Of a DNA stretch of 64,000 nt, positions 55,404 through 63,609 are shown in pieces. The stretch is from Nocardioides luteus (lineage in GTDB: Bacteria > Actinomycetota > Actinomycetes > Propionibacteriales > Nocardioidaceae). The position numbers and the translations under genes are program-made. The stretch's first letter is position 1. Every line of letters starts with the position of its first letter. The stretch is taken from assembly GCF_014648595.1 (NCBI RefSeq), contig NZ_BMRK01000013.1:97838-161837 (forward strand). Direction: 5' to 3'. Under the pieces are notes generated by a model. It made no database searches and had not been told where the DNA came from. It was given only the letters and a program-made list of their open reading frames with translations.

Positions 55404-56081
55404 CTAGACGGCCAGGTGGGATCGGACGTGCTCGTGCGCTCCGGCACCGCCGTCGCCGTGGGCTGTGATCCGGCCGGACTCGAGGACGTAGTAGGCAGAG
55501 GCCGTACGCAGCGCGAACCCGACGTGCTGCTCGACCAGCAGCACGCTGAGGTCGCCGCGCCCGGTCAGCTCGGCGATCACCCGCTCGATCTCGGCGACCA
55601 CGTTGGGCTGGATGCCCTCGGTCGGTTCGTCGAGGATGAGCAGCCGCGGTCTGGTCAGCAGGGTGCGGGCGATGGAGAGCTGCTGACGCTGTCCGCCGGA
55701 GAGGAGGCCGGCCCGGCGGCCGAGCAGGTCCTTCAGCGCCGGGAAGAGGTCGAGCATCTCGCTGATCCCCTCCCGGTCGCCGACGAGCTGGAGGTTCTCC
55801 AAGGTGGTCATGTCGCCGAAGCACTGCTGCCCCTGCGGGACGTACCCGAGGCCGCGTCTGACGCGCGCGCTCGGCCGCAGCGCGGTGACGTCCTCGCCGT
55901 CGAGGACCACCCGGCCGCTCTTGGGCCGGACCAGGCCGACGGCGGCCTTGAGCAGGGTGGTCTTGCCGGCGCCGTTGTGTCCCATCAGGGCCACCGCTCC
56001 CCCGGCCGGGACCTCGAGGCTGACCTCGTGGAGCACCGTGGTGCGGCCGTAGCCTCCGGTGACCGACTCGATCCTCAGCAT
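55404..56081 (-). CDS. urtE: Urea ABC transporter ATP-binding protein UrtE
   Basis: 225 residues, LivF-like. Walker A Gly-His-Asn-Gly-Ala-Gly-Lys-Thr-Thr, signature Leu-Ser-Gly-Gly-Gln-Arg-Gln-Gln, Walker B [14 protein letters not shown], the Gly-Ile-Gln-Pro-Asn form being characteristic of UrtE. Ends 10 bp before ureA. Confidence 0.9.
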   Translation of the reverse strand: MLRIESVTGGYGRTTVLHEVSLEVPAGGAVALMGHNGAGKTTLLKAAVGLVRPKSGRVVLDGEDVTALRPSARVRRGLGYVPQGQQCFGDMTTLENLQLVGDREGISEMLDLFPALKDLLGRRAGLLSGGQRQQLSIARTLLTRPRLLILDEPTEGIQPNVVAEIERVIAELTGRGDLSVLLVEQHVGFALRTASAYYVLESGRITAHGDGGAGAHEHVRSHLAV

Positions 56082-56842
56082 CAGGCGCTCTCCTCAGCTC
56101 TCGTCTCGGTCATGTCGGCGACGGTGTCGCCCAGGTAGACCCGCTGCACCTCGGCGTCCTCCCGGATCTCCGCGGCGCTGCCCTCCGCGATCACCTTCCC
56201 GGCGTGCAGGACGGTGACGACGTCGGCGAACCTGCGGACGAAGTCCATGTCGTGCTCGATGACCACGACGGTGCGCTCCGGGCTGATCCGGCGCAGCAGC
56301 TCACCGGTCTCCTCCCGCTCCTCTGCCGACATCCCGGCCACCGGCTCGTCGAGCAGCATCACCGCCGAGTTCTGCACCAGCAGCATGCCGATCTCCAGCC
56401 ACTGCTTCTGCCCGTGCGAGAGCACACCGGCGGGCCGGTCGGCCAGGGCGGTGAGGCCCACTGTCTCCAGTGCCTCGGCGACCCGCTCGGGGGTGCCGCG
56501 CCGCGGCAGCATCAGCCGCCATCTCGGCCGGTGCACACCGGCGGCGATGTCGAGGTTCTGCAGCACGCTGAGCTCCTCGAAGACCGTCGCGGTCTGGAAG
56601 GTACGCCCCACGCCGAGGCGAGTGATCGTGTGCGATGCCAAGCCGAGCAGATCGCGTGTGCGATAGCGCGCCTCTCCACTCCCCGTCGCCAAGCCGGTCA
56701 GTGCGTCCACGAGCGTCGTCTTCCCTGCGCCGTTGGGGCCGATCAGGAAGTGCAGGCGACCGGGTTCGAGGGTCAGGGACACCCCGTCGATCGCGACGAA
56801 GCCGTCGAACTCGACCCTCAGGTCGTTCACGGTCAGGGTCAT
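56081..56842 (-). CDS. urtD: Urea ABC transporter ATP-binding protein UrtD
   Basis: 253 residues from ATG 56842, LivG-like. Walker A Gly-Pro-Asn-Gly-Ala-Gly-Lys-Thr-Thr, signature Leu-Ser-His-Gly-Gln-Lys-Gln-Trp-Leu-Glu-Ile-Gly-Met (the Ser-His-Gly-Gln-Lys-Gln-Trp form is typical of UrtD), Walker B Val-Met-Leu-Leu-Asp-Glu-Pro. One-base overlap with urtE, 4-bp overlap with urtC. Confidence 0.9.
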   Translation of the reverse strand: MTLTVNDLRVEFDGFVAIDGVSLTLEPGRLHFLIGPNGAGKTTLVDALTGLATGSGEARYRTRDLLGLASHTITRLGVGRTFQTATVFEELSVLQNLDIAAGVHRPRWRLMLPRRGTPERVAEALETVGLTALADRPAGVLSHGQKQWLEIGMLLVQNSAVMLLDEPVAGMSAEEREETGELLRRISPERTVVVIEHDMDFVRRFADVVTVLHAGKVIAEGSAAEIREDAEVQRVYLGDTVADMTETRAEESA

Positions 56843-57918
56843 CGCGCTGCCGCCTCCTCGAGTGCGGGTCGTTCTCGGTGGGCGACCGTCCGCTTCGCCA
56901 TCCCCACCAGCTGCGCCAGCCCTCCGGGCAGCAGCAGGATGACCAGCACGAACAGCGCCCCTTGGAAGTAGGACCACGAGCCCGGGAACGCCTCGGAGAG
57001 CGAGGTCTCGGCATAGCCGACCAGCAGCGCGCCCACCGCCGGGCCGAGCAGCGAGGCGCGCCCGCCCAGCGCGACCCCGGCGAGCAGCCCGATGGAGGCG
57101 ACCACGCCGACGTCGTCGGGCGAGACGATCCCGGCGATCGGCACGAAGAGCGCGCCCCCGACCGAGGCCAGCACGGCCGCGACGACGTACGCCGCGAGCT
57201 TCACGTTCGCCGGGTCGGTGCCCAGGAAGCGGACCCGCTCCTCGCCGTCGCGGACGGCCACCAGCAGCTCGCCGAAGCGGCTGCGATGGAGCCACGCCAT
57301 CGCCAGGATCGAGACCAGCAGGATCCCGGCGGCGACGAAGTAGAGCATCCGCTTGTTGGCCGGGTCGAAGAGGGCGTACCCGAAGAAGCCCTGGAAGTTG
57401 TTGAGCCCGTTGGCGCCGCCGGTGGTCTTCACCTGCCCGATGAGCAGGATCGCGAAGGCGGCGGCGAGCGCCTGGCTCAGGATGGCGAAGTACGCCCCCT
57501 TGATCCGCCGCTTGAAGACCGCGAGCCCCAGCAGGCCCGCGACGATCACCGGCAGGACGAGGATCACCACGACCGCGACGGCACCGCTGCGCAGGGGCTC
57601 CCACCACCACGGGACGGCCGCGTCGCCGTAGAGCGCCATGAAGTCCGGGACTCCGCCCGGGCCGGCGTCGGCGAGCTTGAGGTGCATGGCCATCGCGTAG
57701 GCACCGAGGCCGAAGTAGAGCCCCTGACCGAGCACGAGCATCCCGCCGCGGCCCCAGGCCAGGCCGATGCCGACCGCGGCGATGGCGTAGCAGCAGTACT
57801 TGGCCAGCAGACCGAGCCGGAAGTCGGAGAGGACAGCCGGGGCGAGGACGAGCAGGGCGATTGCGAGCAGCAGCCAGCCGGCGTACGGGGAACTGTGCTT
57901 GATCTTCGAGGTCTTCAT
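56839..57918 (-). CDS. urtC: Urea ABC transporter permease UrtC
   Basis: 359 residues, LivM-like, about 9-10 spans, with Trp-Gly-Arg-Gly-Gly-Met-Leu-Val-Leu-Gly-Gln-Gly-Leu-Tyr-Phe-Gly-Leu-Gly-Ala-Tyr, the UrtC form of the family motif. The C-terminal tail is Arg-rich. Confidence 0.9.
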   Translation of the reverse strand: MKTSKIKHSSPYAGWLLLAIALLVLAPAVLSDFRLGLLAKYCCYAIAAVGIGLAWGRGGMLVLGQGLYFGLGAYAMAMHLKLADAGPGGVPDFMALYGDAAVPWWWEPLRSGAVAVVVILVLPVIVAGLLGLAVFKRRIKGAYFAILSQALAAAFAILLIGQVKTTGGANGLNNFQGFFGYALFDPANKRMLYFVAAGILLVSILAMAWLHRSRFGELLVAVRDGEERVRFLGTDPANVKLAAYVVAAVLASVGGALFVPIAGIVSPDDVGVVASIGLLAGVALGGRASLLGPAVGALLVGYAETSLSEAFPGSWSYFQGALFVLVILLLPGGLAQLVGMAKRTVAHRERPALEEAAAR

Positions 57919-58799
57919 GCCAGGCTCCTGGTGCGGACCGAGAGGATGCCCTGCGGGCGCAGCTGCAGGAACGCGACGATCGCGAGGAAGACGATCACCT
58001 GCGCGACCGAGCCGGTCAGGGCGTGGGCGAGGAAGGCCTGCAGCAGACCGATGCCGAGCGCCGCCACGATCGTGCCCTTGAGGTGTCCGATGCCGCCGAC
58101 CACGACCACGAGGAAGGCCTGGACGATGTAGGACGTGCCGAGGTTGGGGCCGGTGGAGCCGAGCAGGGTCAGCGCCACCCCAGCGACGCCGGCGAGGCCG
58201 GAGCCGATGAAGAAGGTGGCCCGGTCGGTGCGGCGGGTGGAGATGCCGAGCGTCTCGGCGAGGTCGCGGTTGCCGACGGTGGCGCGGATCTCCCGGCCCA
58301 GCGCGGTGAACCGGAGCACCGCGAGCAGAGCGGCGACGCAGCCGGCGGCCAGCAGGATGATGAAGAGCCTGGTCAGCGGGAAGTCGTAGCCGAGGATCGG
58401 GATCGACCCGTCGAGCCAGTCCGGTGCCGGCACCTCCTTGGCCGGAGCGCCGAAGACGTCGCGCGCGACCTGCTGCAGGACGAGGCCGACGCCGTAGGTG
58501 ACCAGCAGCGTGTCGAGGGGCCGGGCGTACATCCAGCGCAGCACGCTCGCCTCCAGCGCCAGCCCGAGCAGGCCGCCGATCAGGAACCCCACAGGGAGCG
58601 CGATCAGCAGGCTGAGCTCGGTGCCGGCGGTGATGGTCGAGACGACGAAGGCGGTGTACGCGCCGGCCATGATGAACTCACCGTGGGCCATGTTGATGAC
58701 GCCCATCTGACCGAAGGTCAGGGTGAGCCCCAAGGCGATGAGGAGCAGGACCGCACCGGCGGAGATGCCGGTGAAGACCTGGGCGAGGATCGCGTCCAA
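57915..58799 (-). CDS. urtB: Urea ABC transporter permease UrtB
   Basis: 294 residues, LivH-like. Leu-Thr-Phe-Gly-Gln-Met-Gly-Val-Ile-Asn-Met-Ala-His-Gly-Glu near the N-terminus is the UrtB/LivH signature; eight or so spans follow. Lacks the long periplasmic N-terminal extension seen in some proteobacterial UrtB. Overlaps urtC by 4 bp. Confidence 0.9.
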   Translation of the reverse strand: MDAILAQVFTGISAGAVLLLIALGLTLTFGQMGVINMAHGEFIMAGAYTAFVVSTITAGTELSLLIALPVGFLIGGLLGLALEASVLRWMYARPLDTLLVTYGVGLVLQQVARDVFGAPAKEVPAPDWLDGSIPILGYDFPLTRLFIILLAAGCVAALLAVLRFTALGREIRATVGNRDLAETLGISTRRTDRATFFIGSGLAGVAGVALTLLGSTGPNLGTSYIVQAFLVVVVGGIGHLKGTIVAALGIGLLQAFLAHALTGSVAQVIVFLAIVAFLQLRPQGILSVRTRSLA

Positions 58800-58803
58800 C
58801 GGA

Positions 58804-60045
58804 CTAGTTCTTCCACCAGTCGTAGGACTTCAGGAAGGGGTCGGGCTCGATCGGCTTCTCGCTCGACCAGACCGTGTCGATCAGACCTTCGCCGTTCACC
58901 TGGCCGATGAGCGCGGTCTTGGCAAGGTGGTGATTCTCGCCGTCGACCTCGACGGTGCCTTCGGGTGCGTCGTAGGTGACGCCGTCGGCGGCGTCGACCA
59001 CGTCGGCGACCTCGAAGGAGTCAGCCTTCTCGACCATCCCCTTCCACAGGTGGAGGGAGGTGTAGGCGGCCTCCATCGGGTCGGAGGTCACCGCCTTGGC
59101 GCCGTTGGCGGCCTTGAAGTCGGTGACGAACTCCTTGTTCGTCTCGCTGTCGATGGTCTGGTAGTAGTTCCAGGCGGTGTACTGGCCCTCGAGGTTGCCC
59201 ACGCCGACGCCCGGCACCTCCTCCTCGGCGATCGAGACCGAGAGCACCGGCATCGCATCCGCGGTCAGGCCCTTGCCCTTGTACTCCTTGAAGAAGGCGA
59301 CGTTGGAGTCGCCGTTGAGCGTGTTGAAGACGGCGTCCGCGCCGGCGGCCTTGACCTTGTCGACCACCGTGCCGAAGTCGGTCGAGCCCAGGGGCTGGTA
59401 CTCCTCACCGAGGACCTCGATGCCGTTCGCGGCTGCGTACTGCTTGATGATCTTGTTGGCCGTGCGCGGGAAGACGTAGTCGGAGCCCACCAGGAAGATC
59501 GACTCGATCTTCTTCTCCTGCTTGAGGAAGTCCAGGGCGGGGATGATCTGCTGGTTGGTGGTGGCGCCGGTGTAGAAGATGTTGTCGGAGGACTCAAGGC
59601 CCTCGTACTGCACCGGGTAGAAGAGCAGCGAGTCGTTGCCCTCGAAGACCGGCAGCATCGCCTTGCGGGAGCTGGAGGTCCAGCCGCCGAAGACGGCCGC
59701 GACGCAGTCGTCCTGAATGAGCTTGGTGGCCTTCTCGGCGAAGACCGTCGGCTCGGACTGGCCGTCCTCGCTGACGATCTCGAGCTTCTTGCCGAGGACG
59801 CCGCCGTCGGCGTTGATCTCCTCGGCCGCCATGGACAGCGACTTGAAGACCGTGGTCTCGCTGATCGCCATCGTCCCCGACAGGGAGTTGAGGAAGCCGA
59901 TCTTGACGGTGTCGCCGCTGGTGTCGAGGCAGCTCTCGGAGCTGGCGGTGTCACCGGTCTTCGCGCCGCCGCAGGCGGTCGCGGTCATGCCCAGAGCGAG
60001 CACCGAGCTGGCCGCAAGGAGGCGGCTCGAGATTTTGGTACGCAC
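58804..60045 (-). CDS. urtA: Urea ABC transporter substrate-binding lipoprotein UrtA
   Basis: 413 residues from GTG 60045. Lipobox Met-Thr-Ala-Thr-Ala-Cys25. Mature type I binding protein: Val-Lys-Ile-Gly-Phe-Leu-Asn-Ser-Leu-Ser-Gly-Thr-Met-Ala-Ile-Ser-Glu, Phe-Tyr-Pro-Val-Gln-Tyr-Glu-Gly, Val-Gly-Ser-Asp-Tyr-Val-Phe-Pro-Arg-Thr, Ile-Tyr-like Tyr-Gln-Thr motifs and a C-terminal Trp-rich end, as in UrtA/FmdD. First gene of the operon running to ureD. Confidence 0.92.
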   Translation of the reverse strand: MRTKISSRLLAASSVLALGMTATACGGAKTGDTASSESCLDTSGDTVKIGFLNSLSGTMAISETTVFKSLSMAAEEINADGGVLGKKLEIVSEDGQSEPTVFAEKATKLIQDDCVAAVFGGWTSSSRKAMLPVFEGNDSLLFYPVQYEGLESSDNIFYTGATTNQQIIPALDFLKQEKKIESIFLVGSDYVFPRTANKIIKQYAAANGIEVLGEEYQPLGSTDFGTVVDKVKAAGADAVFNTLNGDSNVAFFKEYKGKGLTADAMPVLSVSIAEEEVPGVGVGNLEGQYTAWNYYQTIDSETNKEFVTDFKAANGAKAVTSDPMEAAYTSLHLWKGMVEKADSFEVADVVDAADGVTYDAPEGTVEVDGENHHLAKTALIGQVNGEGLIDTVWSSEKPIEPDPFLKSYDWWKN

Positions 60046-60136
60046 GGGGGAGGTCCTTCCATCGGACAGTTGCTCTCGAATGGAAGGAATCTAGGGACGG
60101 GTTGTTTCGCCGGCGTGTCGGTCTCCGCGAGGATTT

Positions 60137-60152
60137 GTTTCCAGACGGAAAC
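60137..60152. promoter_or_regulatory. Dyad in the urt operon promoter region
   Basis: GTTTCC-AGAC-GGAAAC, perfect 6-bp arms, 92 bp upstream of urtA; on the operon strand a second GAAAC lies 33 bp further on. GAAAC boxes at 11-bp multiples recall GlnR sites, but the GTnAC halves are not visible. Confidence 0.35.
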
Positions 60153-60158
60153 GACTTC

Positions 60159-60602
60159 TCAGGAGTCGGTGTCGAGGAGCGTGGCGAGGTCGCGGGTCAC
60201 CCGTGCCACGGTCTTCGCACCGTCCGCGCCTCCGAGGGTGCGCGTCGCGGCCTGCTGGCGGTCGCGGATCTCGCGGGCCGCCGAGGCACCCACCGGAGAG
60301 AGCGCGACCGCCGCACGTCGCTTGTCCTCGGCGTGGACCTTGCGCAGCACCAGGCCGCGCTCGGTCAGGCGGTCGACATGACGGGTCAGCGTCGCCGCCG
60401 GGAGCGCGGCGCTGTCGGCGAGGCGGGTCATGGTCTGGCCCGGCTGGTCGAGCAGCACGCTGAGGATGCGCCACTGCTCGGCGGTCAGGTCAAAGTCGGC
60501 GTACGTCTCGGCGAGCGCACGCTCGATCCGGCGCTGCGCACGGGCGAGCAGCACGGTCAGGTCCGTCGCGACGGTCTCGGCGACCTCCATGGCTTCCTCC
60601 AC
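60159..60602 (-). CDS. MarR-family transcriptional regulator
   Basis: 147 residues. Winged helix with Met-Thr-Arg-Leu-Ala-Asp-Ser-Ala-Ala-Leu-Pro-Ala-Ala-Thr-Leu-Thr-Arg-His-Val-Asp-Arg-Leu and wing Asp-Lys-Arg-Arg-Ala-Ala-Val-Ala-Leu-Ser. Same strand as, and 113 bp upstream of, urtA; divergent from the soluble UrtA-like sensor. A local regulator of urea or amide uptake is plausible. Confidence 0.83.
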   Translation of the reverse strand: MEEAMEVAETVATDLTVLLARAQRRIERALAETYADFDLTAEQWRILSVLLDQPGQTMTRLADSAALPAATLTRHVDRLTERGLVLRKVHAEDKRRAAVALSPVGASAAREIRDRQQAATRTLGGADGAKTVARVTRDLATLLDTDS

Positions 60603-60709
60603 GAGATGGCTGTTGGATGCCCGCTGCGCCGAGGGCCCGACTCCCGTACCCTAACCAGCAATCGGCTCAACGGTGAGTCATCCGTCCTACTCAGCAGGAG
60701 CAGGTGCCG

Positions 60710-61828
60710 ATGTCCCCACCGTCGTTCACGCCGGCATCGCATGCTCTCCTCGGCCTCGCCCCGCGACCGGCGGATGCGGTCTCGATCGCGTTCGTGGTGC
60801 CGATGCAGGGCCCCACCGGCATCTACGGCCCCGGCTGCCTGGCCTGCGGTGAGCTGGCCGCCGAGGAGCTCAACGCCGGCGGCGGGATCGCCGGACGCCC
60901 GGTCGAGCTGGTCGCGGTCGACGCCGGCCGCTCCCCCGCGGAGGTCGCCGCCGAGGTGGGCCGGCTCGTCGAGACCGGCCGGGTCGACGCGATCGCGGGC
61001 TGGCACATCTCGGCGGTACGCCAGGCGATCACCGCCCGCGTCGGCGGGCGGGCGCTCTACGCCTTCGCGGCCATGCACGAGGGCGGTGACGACACCCCGG
61101 GCGTCTTCATGATCGGCGAGCGCCCCGTCAACCAGCTGCTCCCCGCGGCCGCCTGGATGCGCGACAACCACGGCATCTCCCGCTGGGCGGTCGTCGGCAA
61201 CGACTACGTCTTCCCGCGCGTCACCGGATCGACGGCACGGGCCGCGCTGCAGGGCACGCCGTCCGAGGTCGTCAGCGAGACGTACGTCCCGCTGGGGACC
61301 CGCGACTTCGGCGGTGTCCTGCGTGGTCTCGAGCGCGGCGACCAGGACGGCGTGATCATGCTGCTGATGGGTCAGGACGCGGTGTACTTCAACCGTCAGT
61401 TCGCAGCGGCCGGGCTGAGCGCGGCGGTGACCAGGCTGAGTCCGGCCATCGAGGAGAACACGCTCCTCGCCGGCGGCGCCCATGCCAACGCCAACGTCTT
61501 CGCCGCCGCGGCGTACTTCGACGATCTCGTCACGCCGGAGTCGACCGGTCTGGCCGAGCACTACTACCGCCGCTTCGGTGAGTACGCGCCCTCGCTCAAC
61601 GCCGTCGGCGAGTCCTGCTACGAGTCGCTGATGTTCCTGCGCCAGGTCGGCGACGCCTGCGGCTCGCTCGAGGTCGGGCCCGCGCTCCAGCTCACCGAGC
61701 GGCACGCCTACTCCAGCCCGCGCGGCCTGATGCGGATGCACGGCAACCTCGTCGACCAGGACGTCTACATCGCCGCCGCCGACGGCCTCCGCTTCGAGAT
61801 CCAGGGGCAGATCGCGTACGCCTCGTAG
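60710..61828 (+). CDS. Soluble UrtA/AmiC-like ligand-binding protein
   Basis: 372 residues from ATG 60710 (AGGAG nine bases upstream). The fold and motifs follow UrtA (Pro-Met-Gln-Gly-Pro-Thr-Gly-Ile-Tyr-Gly-Pro, Val-Val-Gly-Asn-Asp-Tyr-Val-Phe-Pro-Arg-Val-Thr, Tyr-Val-Pro-Leu-Gly-Thr-Arg-Asp-Phe-Gly), but there is no signal peptide or lipobox, so it stays in the cytosol. That is the AmiC situation, where a binding-protein fold senses an amide and frees an antiterminator. No AmiR homologue is in the window. Confidence 0.8.
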   Translation: MSPPSFTPASHALLGLAPRPADAVSIAFVVPMQGPTGIYGPGCLACGELAAEELNAGGGIAGRPVELVAVDAGRSPAEVAAEVGRLVETGRVDAIAGWHISAVRQAITARVGGRALYAFAAMHEGGDDTPGVFMIGERPVNQLLPAAAWMRDNHGISRWAVVGNDYVFPRVTGSTARAALQGTPSEVVSETYVPLGTRDFGGVLRGLERGDQDGVIMLLMGQDAVYFNRQFAAAGLSAAVTRLSPAIEENTLLAGGAHANANVFAAAAYFDDLVTPESTGLAEHYYRRFGEYAPSLNAVGESCYESLMFLRQVGDACGSLEVGPALQLTERHAYSSPRGLMRMHGNLVDQDVYIAAADGLRFEIQGQIAYAS

Positions 61829-61834
61829 AAGTCG

Positions 61835-61865
61835 TTGACTTGGAGCGCGCTCCAACTCCTAGCGT
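61835..61865 (+). promoter_or_regulatory. MerR-type promoter with 19-bp spacer
   Basis: -35 TTGACT (61835-61840), 19-bp spacer, -10 TAGCGT (61860-61865). The spacer holds the 16-bp perfect palindrome TTGGAGCGCGCTCCAA (61840-61855). The overlong spacer with a central dyad is the hallmark of MerR-activated promoters. Transcription would start at about the ATG at 61873. Confidence 0.72.
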
Positions 61866-61872
61866 GCGCCGC

Positions 61873-62295
61873 ATGACGCTCTCAGACGACTCCTCCACCA
61901 CCACCACCCGCACATCCCGCCACGACCACGGGCGCCGGATCCTCGACGCCATCGACGGTGAGGCCGGCGCCCGAGTGATCGACTCCCTCGCCGACATCGC
62001 TCCTGAGATGGCTCATCAGATCGTCACCTGGGGCTTCGGCGAGATCTACGCCCGCCCCGGTCTCGAGCCGCGCGACCGTCAGCTCGTCACGCTCGGCATG
62101 CTCACCGCCCTCGGTGGCTGCGAGCCCCAGCTCGAGGTGCACATCAACGCCGCCCTCAACGTGGGCCTCACCCCGGAACAGATCGTCGAGGCCTTCTTGC
62201 ATTCCGCCGTCTACTGCGGCTTCCCGCGAGCCCTCAACGCCACCTTCACCGCCAAGAAGGTCTTCGCCGAACGCGACCTCCTCCCCCTCACCTGA
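61873..62295 (+). CDS. Carboxymuconolactone decarboxylase family protein
   Basis: 140 residues from ATG 61873, probably leaderless. CMD helical fold: Tyr-Ala-Arg-Pro-Gly-Leu-Glu-Pro-Arg-Asp-Arg-Gln-Leu-Val-Thr-Leu, Gly-Gly-Cys-Glu-Pro-Gln-Leu-Glu-Val-His-Ile-Asn-Ala-Ala-Leu-Asn-Val-Gly, then Glu-Ala-Phe-Leu-His. It has Gly-Cys-Glu-Pro rather than the CxxC of AhpD, so it is unlikely to be a peroxidase partner. Small enzymes of this kind are often controlled by MerR regulators in actinobacteria. Confidence 0.82.
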   Translation: MTLSDDSSTTTTRTSRHDHGRRILDAIDGEAGARVIDSLADIAPEMAHQIVTWGFGEIYARPGLEPRDRQLVTLGMLTALGGCEPQLEVHINAALNVGLTPEQIVEAFLHSAVYCGFPRALNATFTAKKVFAERDLLPLT

Positions 62296-62303
62296 TCGTC
62301 GGC

Positions 62304-63596
62304 TCAAGCGGCGAGGGTGTGCTCGACGAGGACGCGCTGGAGTCTTCGCTCTGCAGGTGAGAGCACGGGCGGATCCGGTCGCCAGGTCTCTGGTGGCGGA
62401 CTCGTATAGGTGTGGCCCGTCGGGGTGATTGTGATGATGCTGCCGTCGGGTCCTGGTCTTGCTCGCCAGCCGAGCGATTCTTTCGCTTGATTGCATCTTT
62501 CGCAGAGACCCTGGAGATTCTCGGCGGTGGTTGTGCCGCCGTCTGCGTGGCGGACGATGTGGTCGATGTTGCGGATCGGGGCGTCGCAGCCGTTAGTGCG
62601 GCAGGCGCCCTCGTCGCGGGTGGCGATGAACTCGGCCAGCCCGTCCGGTGCCTTTCGCGACCGCGACTCCATCGCGACCAGCTGACCTGCCGGGTCGGTG
62701 AGCAGGCGGCGGACAAACACCTCGGCGTCGGTGAGCGCTCCGCGAGCCCAGGAGGCTGCGACCGGGCCGTAACCCTCGACCATCGCAGGCCGGTCGGCGC
62801 TGTTGACCAGCGAGTCGGCGGTCATGACGATCTTGACCTCGATCTTCGGTTTCGCGCCTGCCTGGCGGCCGGTGACGCGGTCTACGAGGGTGTCGGCCAT
62901 GACCTGACCCCTTGTGCGTTGGTCGCCGGCTGCTTGGGCTGTCTTGGCGGCCTGGTCGAGGGCGGCGAAGACCGCGACGCCGTCCTTGACCGGCAGCAGC
63001 GCTCCGAGCCAGGTCATGGTGTCGGGTGCCGGACGCACGCTGACGCGCCGATCCTTCTCCGCCTTCGCGGCGCGGGCCACGACAGACTCCTGATCCAAGG
63101 TGATGGCGAGCTTCTTGGCGGCGTTCTCGAGCTGCCGCAGACCCATCGTGACGACCTCCGGCGCTTTCCCGTCTGGGGCGTGTGCACAGAGTTCGTGGTC
63201 GATGATCCGCCGATCATCCAGTGAGAGGCAGGCGGTCTCACGGGCGAGGATGGTGGCCTGCCACTGCGAGAAGAGTCCGGCCTTCATCAGTGCGAAGGTG
63301 TGGGGCATCTCGGTGTTGAGGATCTCGGCGAGGCCGAGGAGTTTTGCGCCCTTGGCCGGGGAGACACGGCGGGCGAAGGCGATCTGAGAAGCGACACCGT
63401 CGCCGACCTTGCGGGCAGGGACGCCGGCCTCGGCATGCCGTACGCGAGTGAGCTCATCAAGGCGTACGGCCGCTTCGGCCTGGAGCGCTTCGGCCCGGCA
63501 TTTCAGATTCTCGAGACCGCTGATCCAGTCGACCAGCTCGGCTTCGGACGCACCTGGCGGTGGTCCGGTGAGGAGCTGGTCGGCGGTCTCGTTCAT
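62304..63596 (-). CDS. DUF222 / HNH endonuclease (13E12 family), copy B
   Basis: 430 residues from ATG 63596, the counterpart of copy A at 11757-13046 and close to identical over most of its length, including the HNH core (Cys-Arg-Thr-Asn-Gly-Cys, Asn-Ile-Asp-His-Ile-Val-Arg-His, Asn-Leu-Gln-Gly-Leu-Cys). The C-terminal ~20 residues differ. TATAAT at 63604-63609 again ends seven bases before the ATG. Orientation is opposite to copy A, so the two genes point at each other across 49 kb. Confidence 0.88.
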   Translation of the reverse strand: MNETADQLLTGPPPGASEAELVDWISGLENLKCRAEALQAEAAVRLDELTRVRHAEAGVPARKVGDGVASQIAFARRVSPAKGAKLLGLAEILNTEMPHTFALMKAGLFSQWQATILARETACLSLDDRRIIDHELCAHAPDGKAPEVVTMGLRQLENAAKKLAITLDQESVVARAAKAEKDRRVSVRPAPDTMTWLGALLPVKDGVAVFAALDQAAKTAQAAGDQRTRGQVMADTLVDRVTGRQAGAKPKIEVKIVMTADSLVNSADRPAMVEGYGPVAASWARGALTDAEVFVRRLLTDPAGQLVAMESRSRKAPDGLAEFIATRDEGACRTNGCDAPIRNIDHIVRHADGGTTTAENLQGLCERCNQAKESLGWRARPGPDGSIITITPTGHTYTSPPPETWRPDPPVLSPAERRLQRVLVEHTLAA

Positions 63597-63603
63597 GTGT
63601 TCC

Positions 63604-63609
63604 ATTATA
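63604..63609 (-). promoter_or_regulatory. -10 box TATAAT of DUF222-HNH copy B
   Basis: Same position relative to the ATG as in copy A, supporting a leaderless mRNA. Confidence 0.55.
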
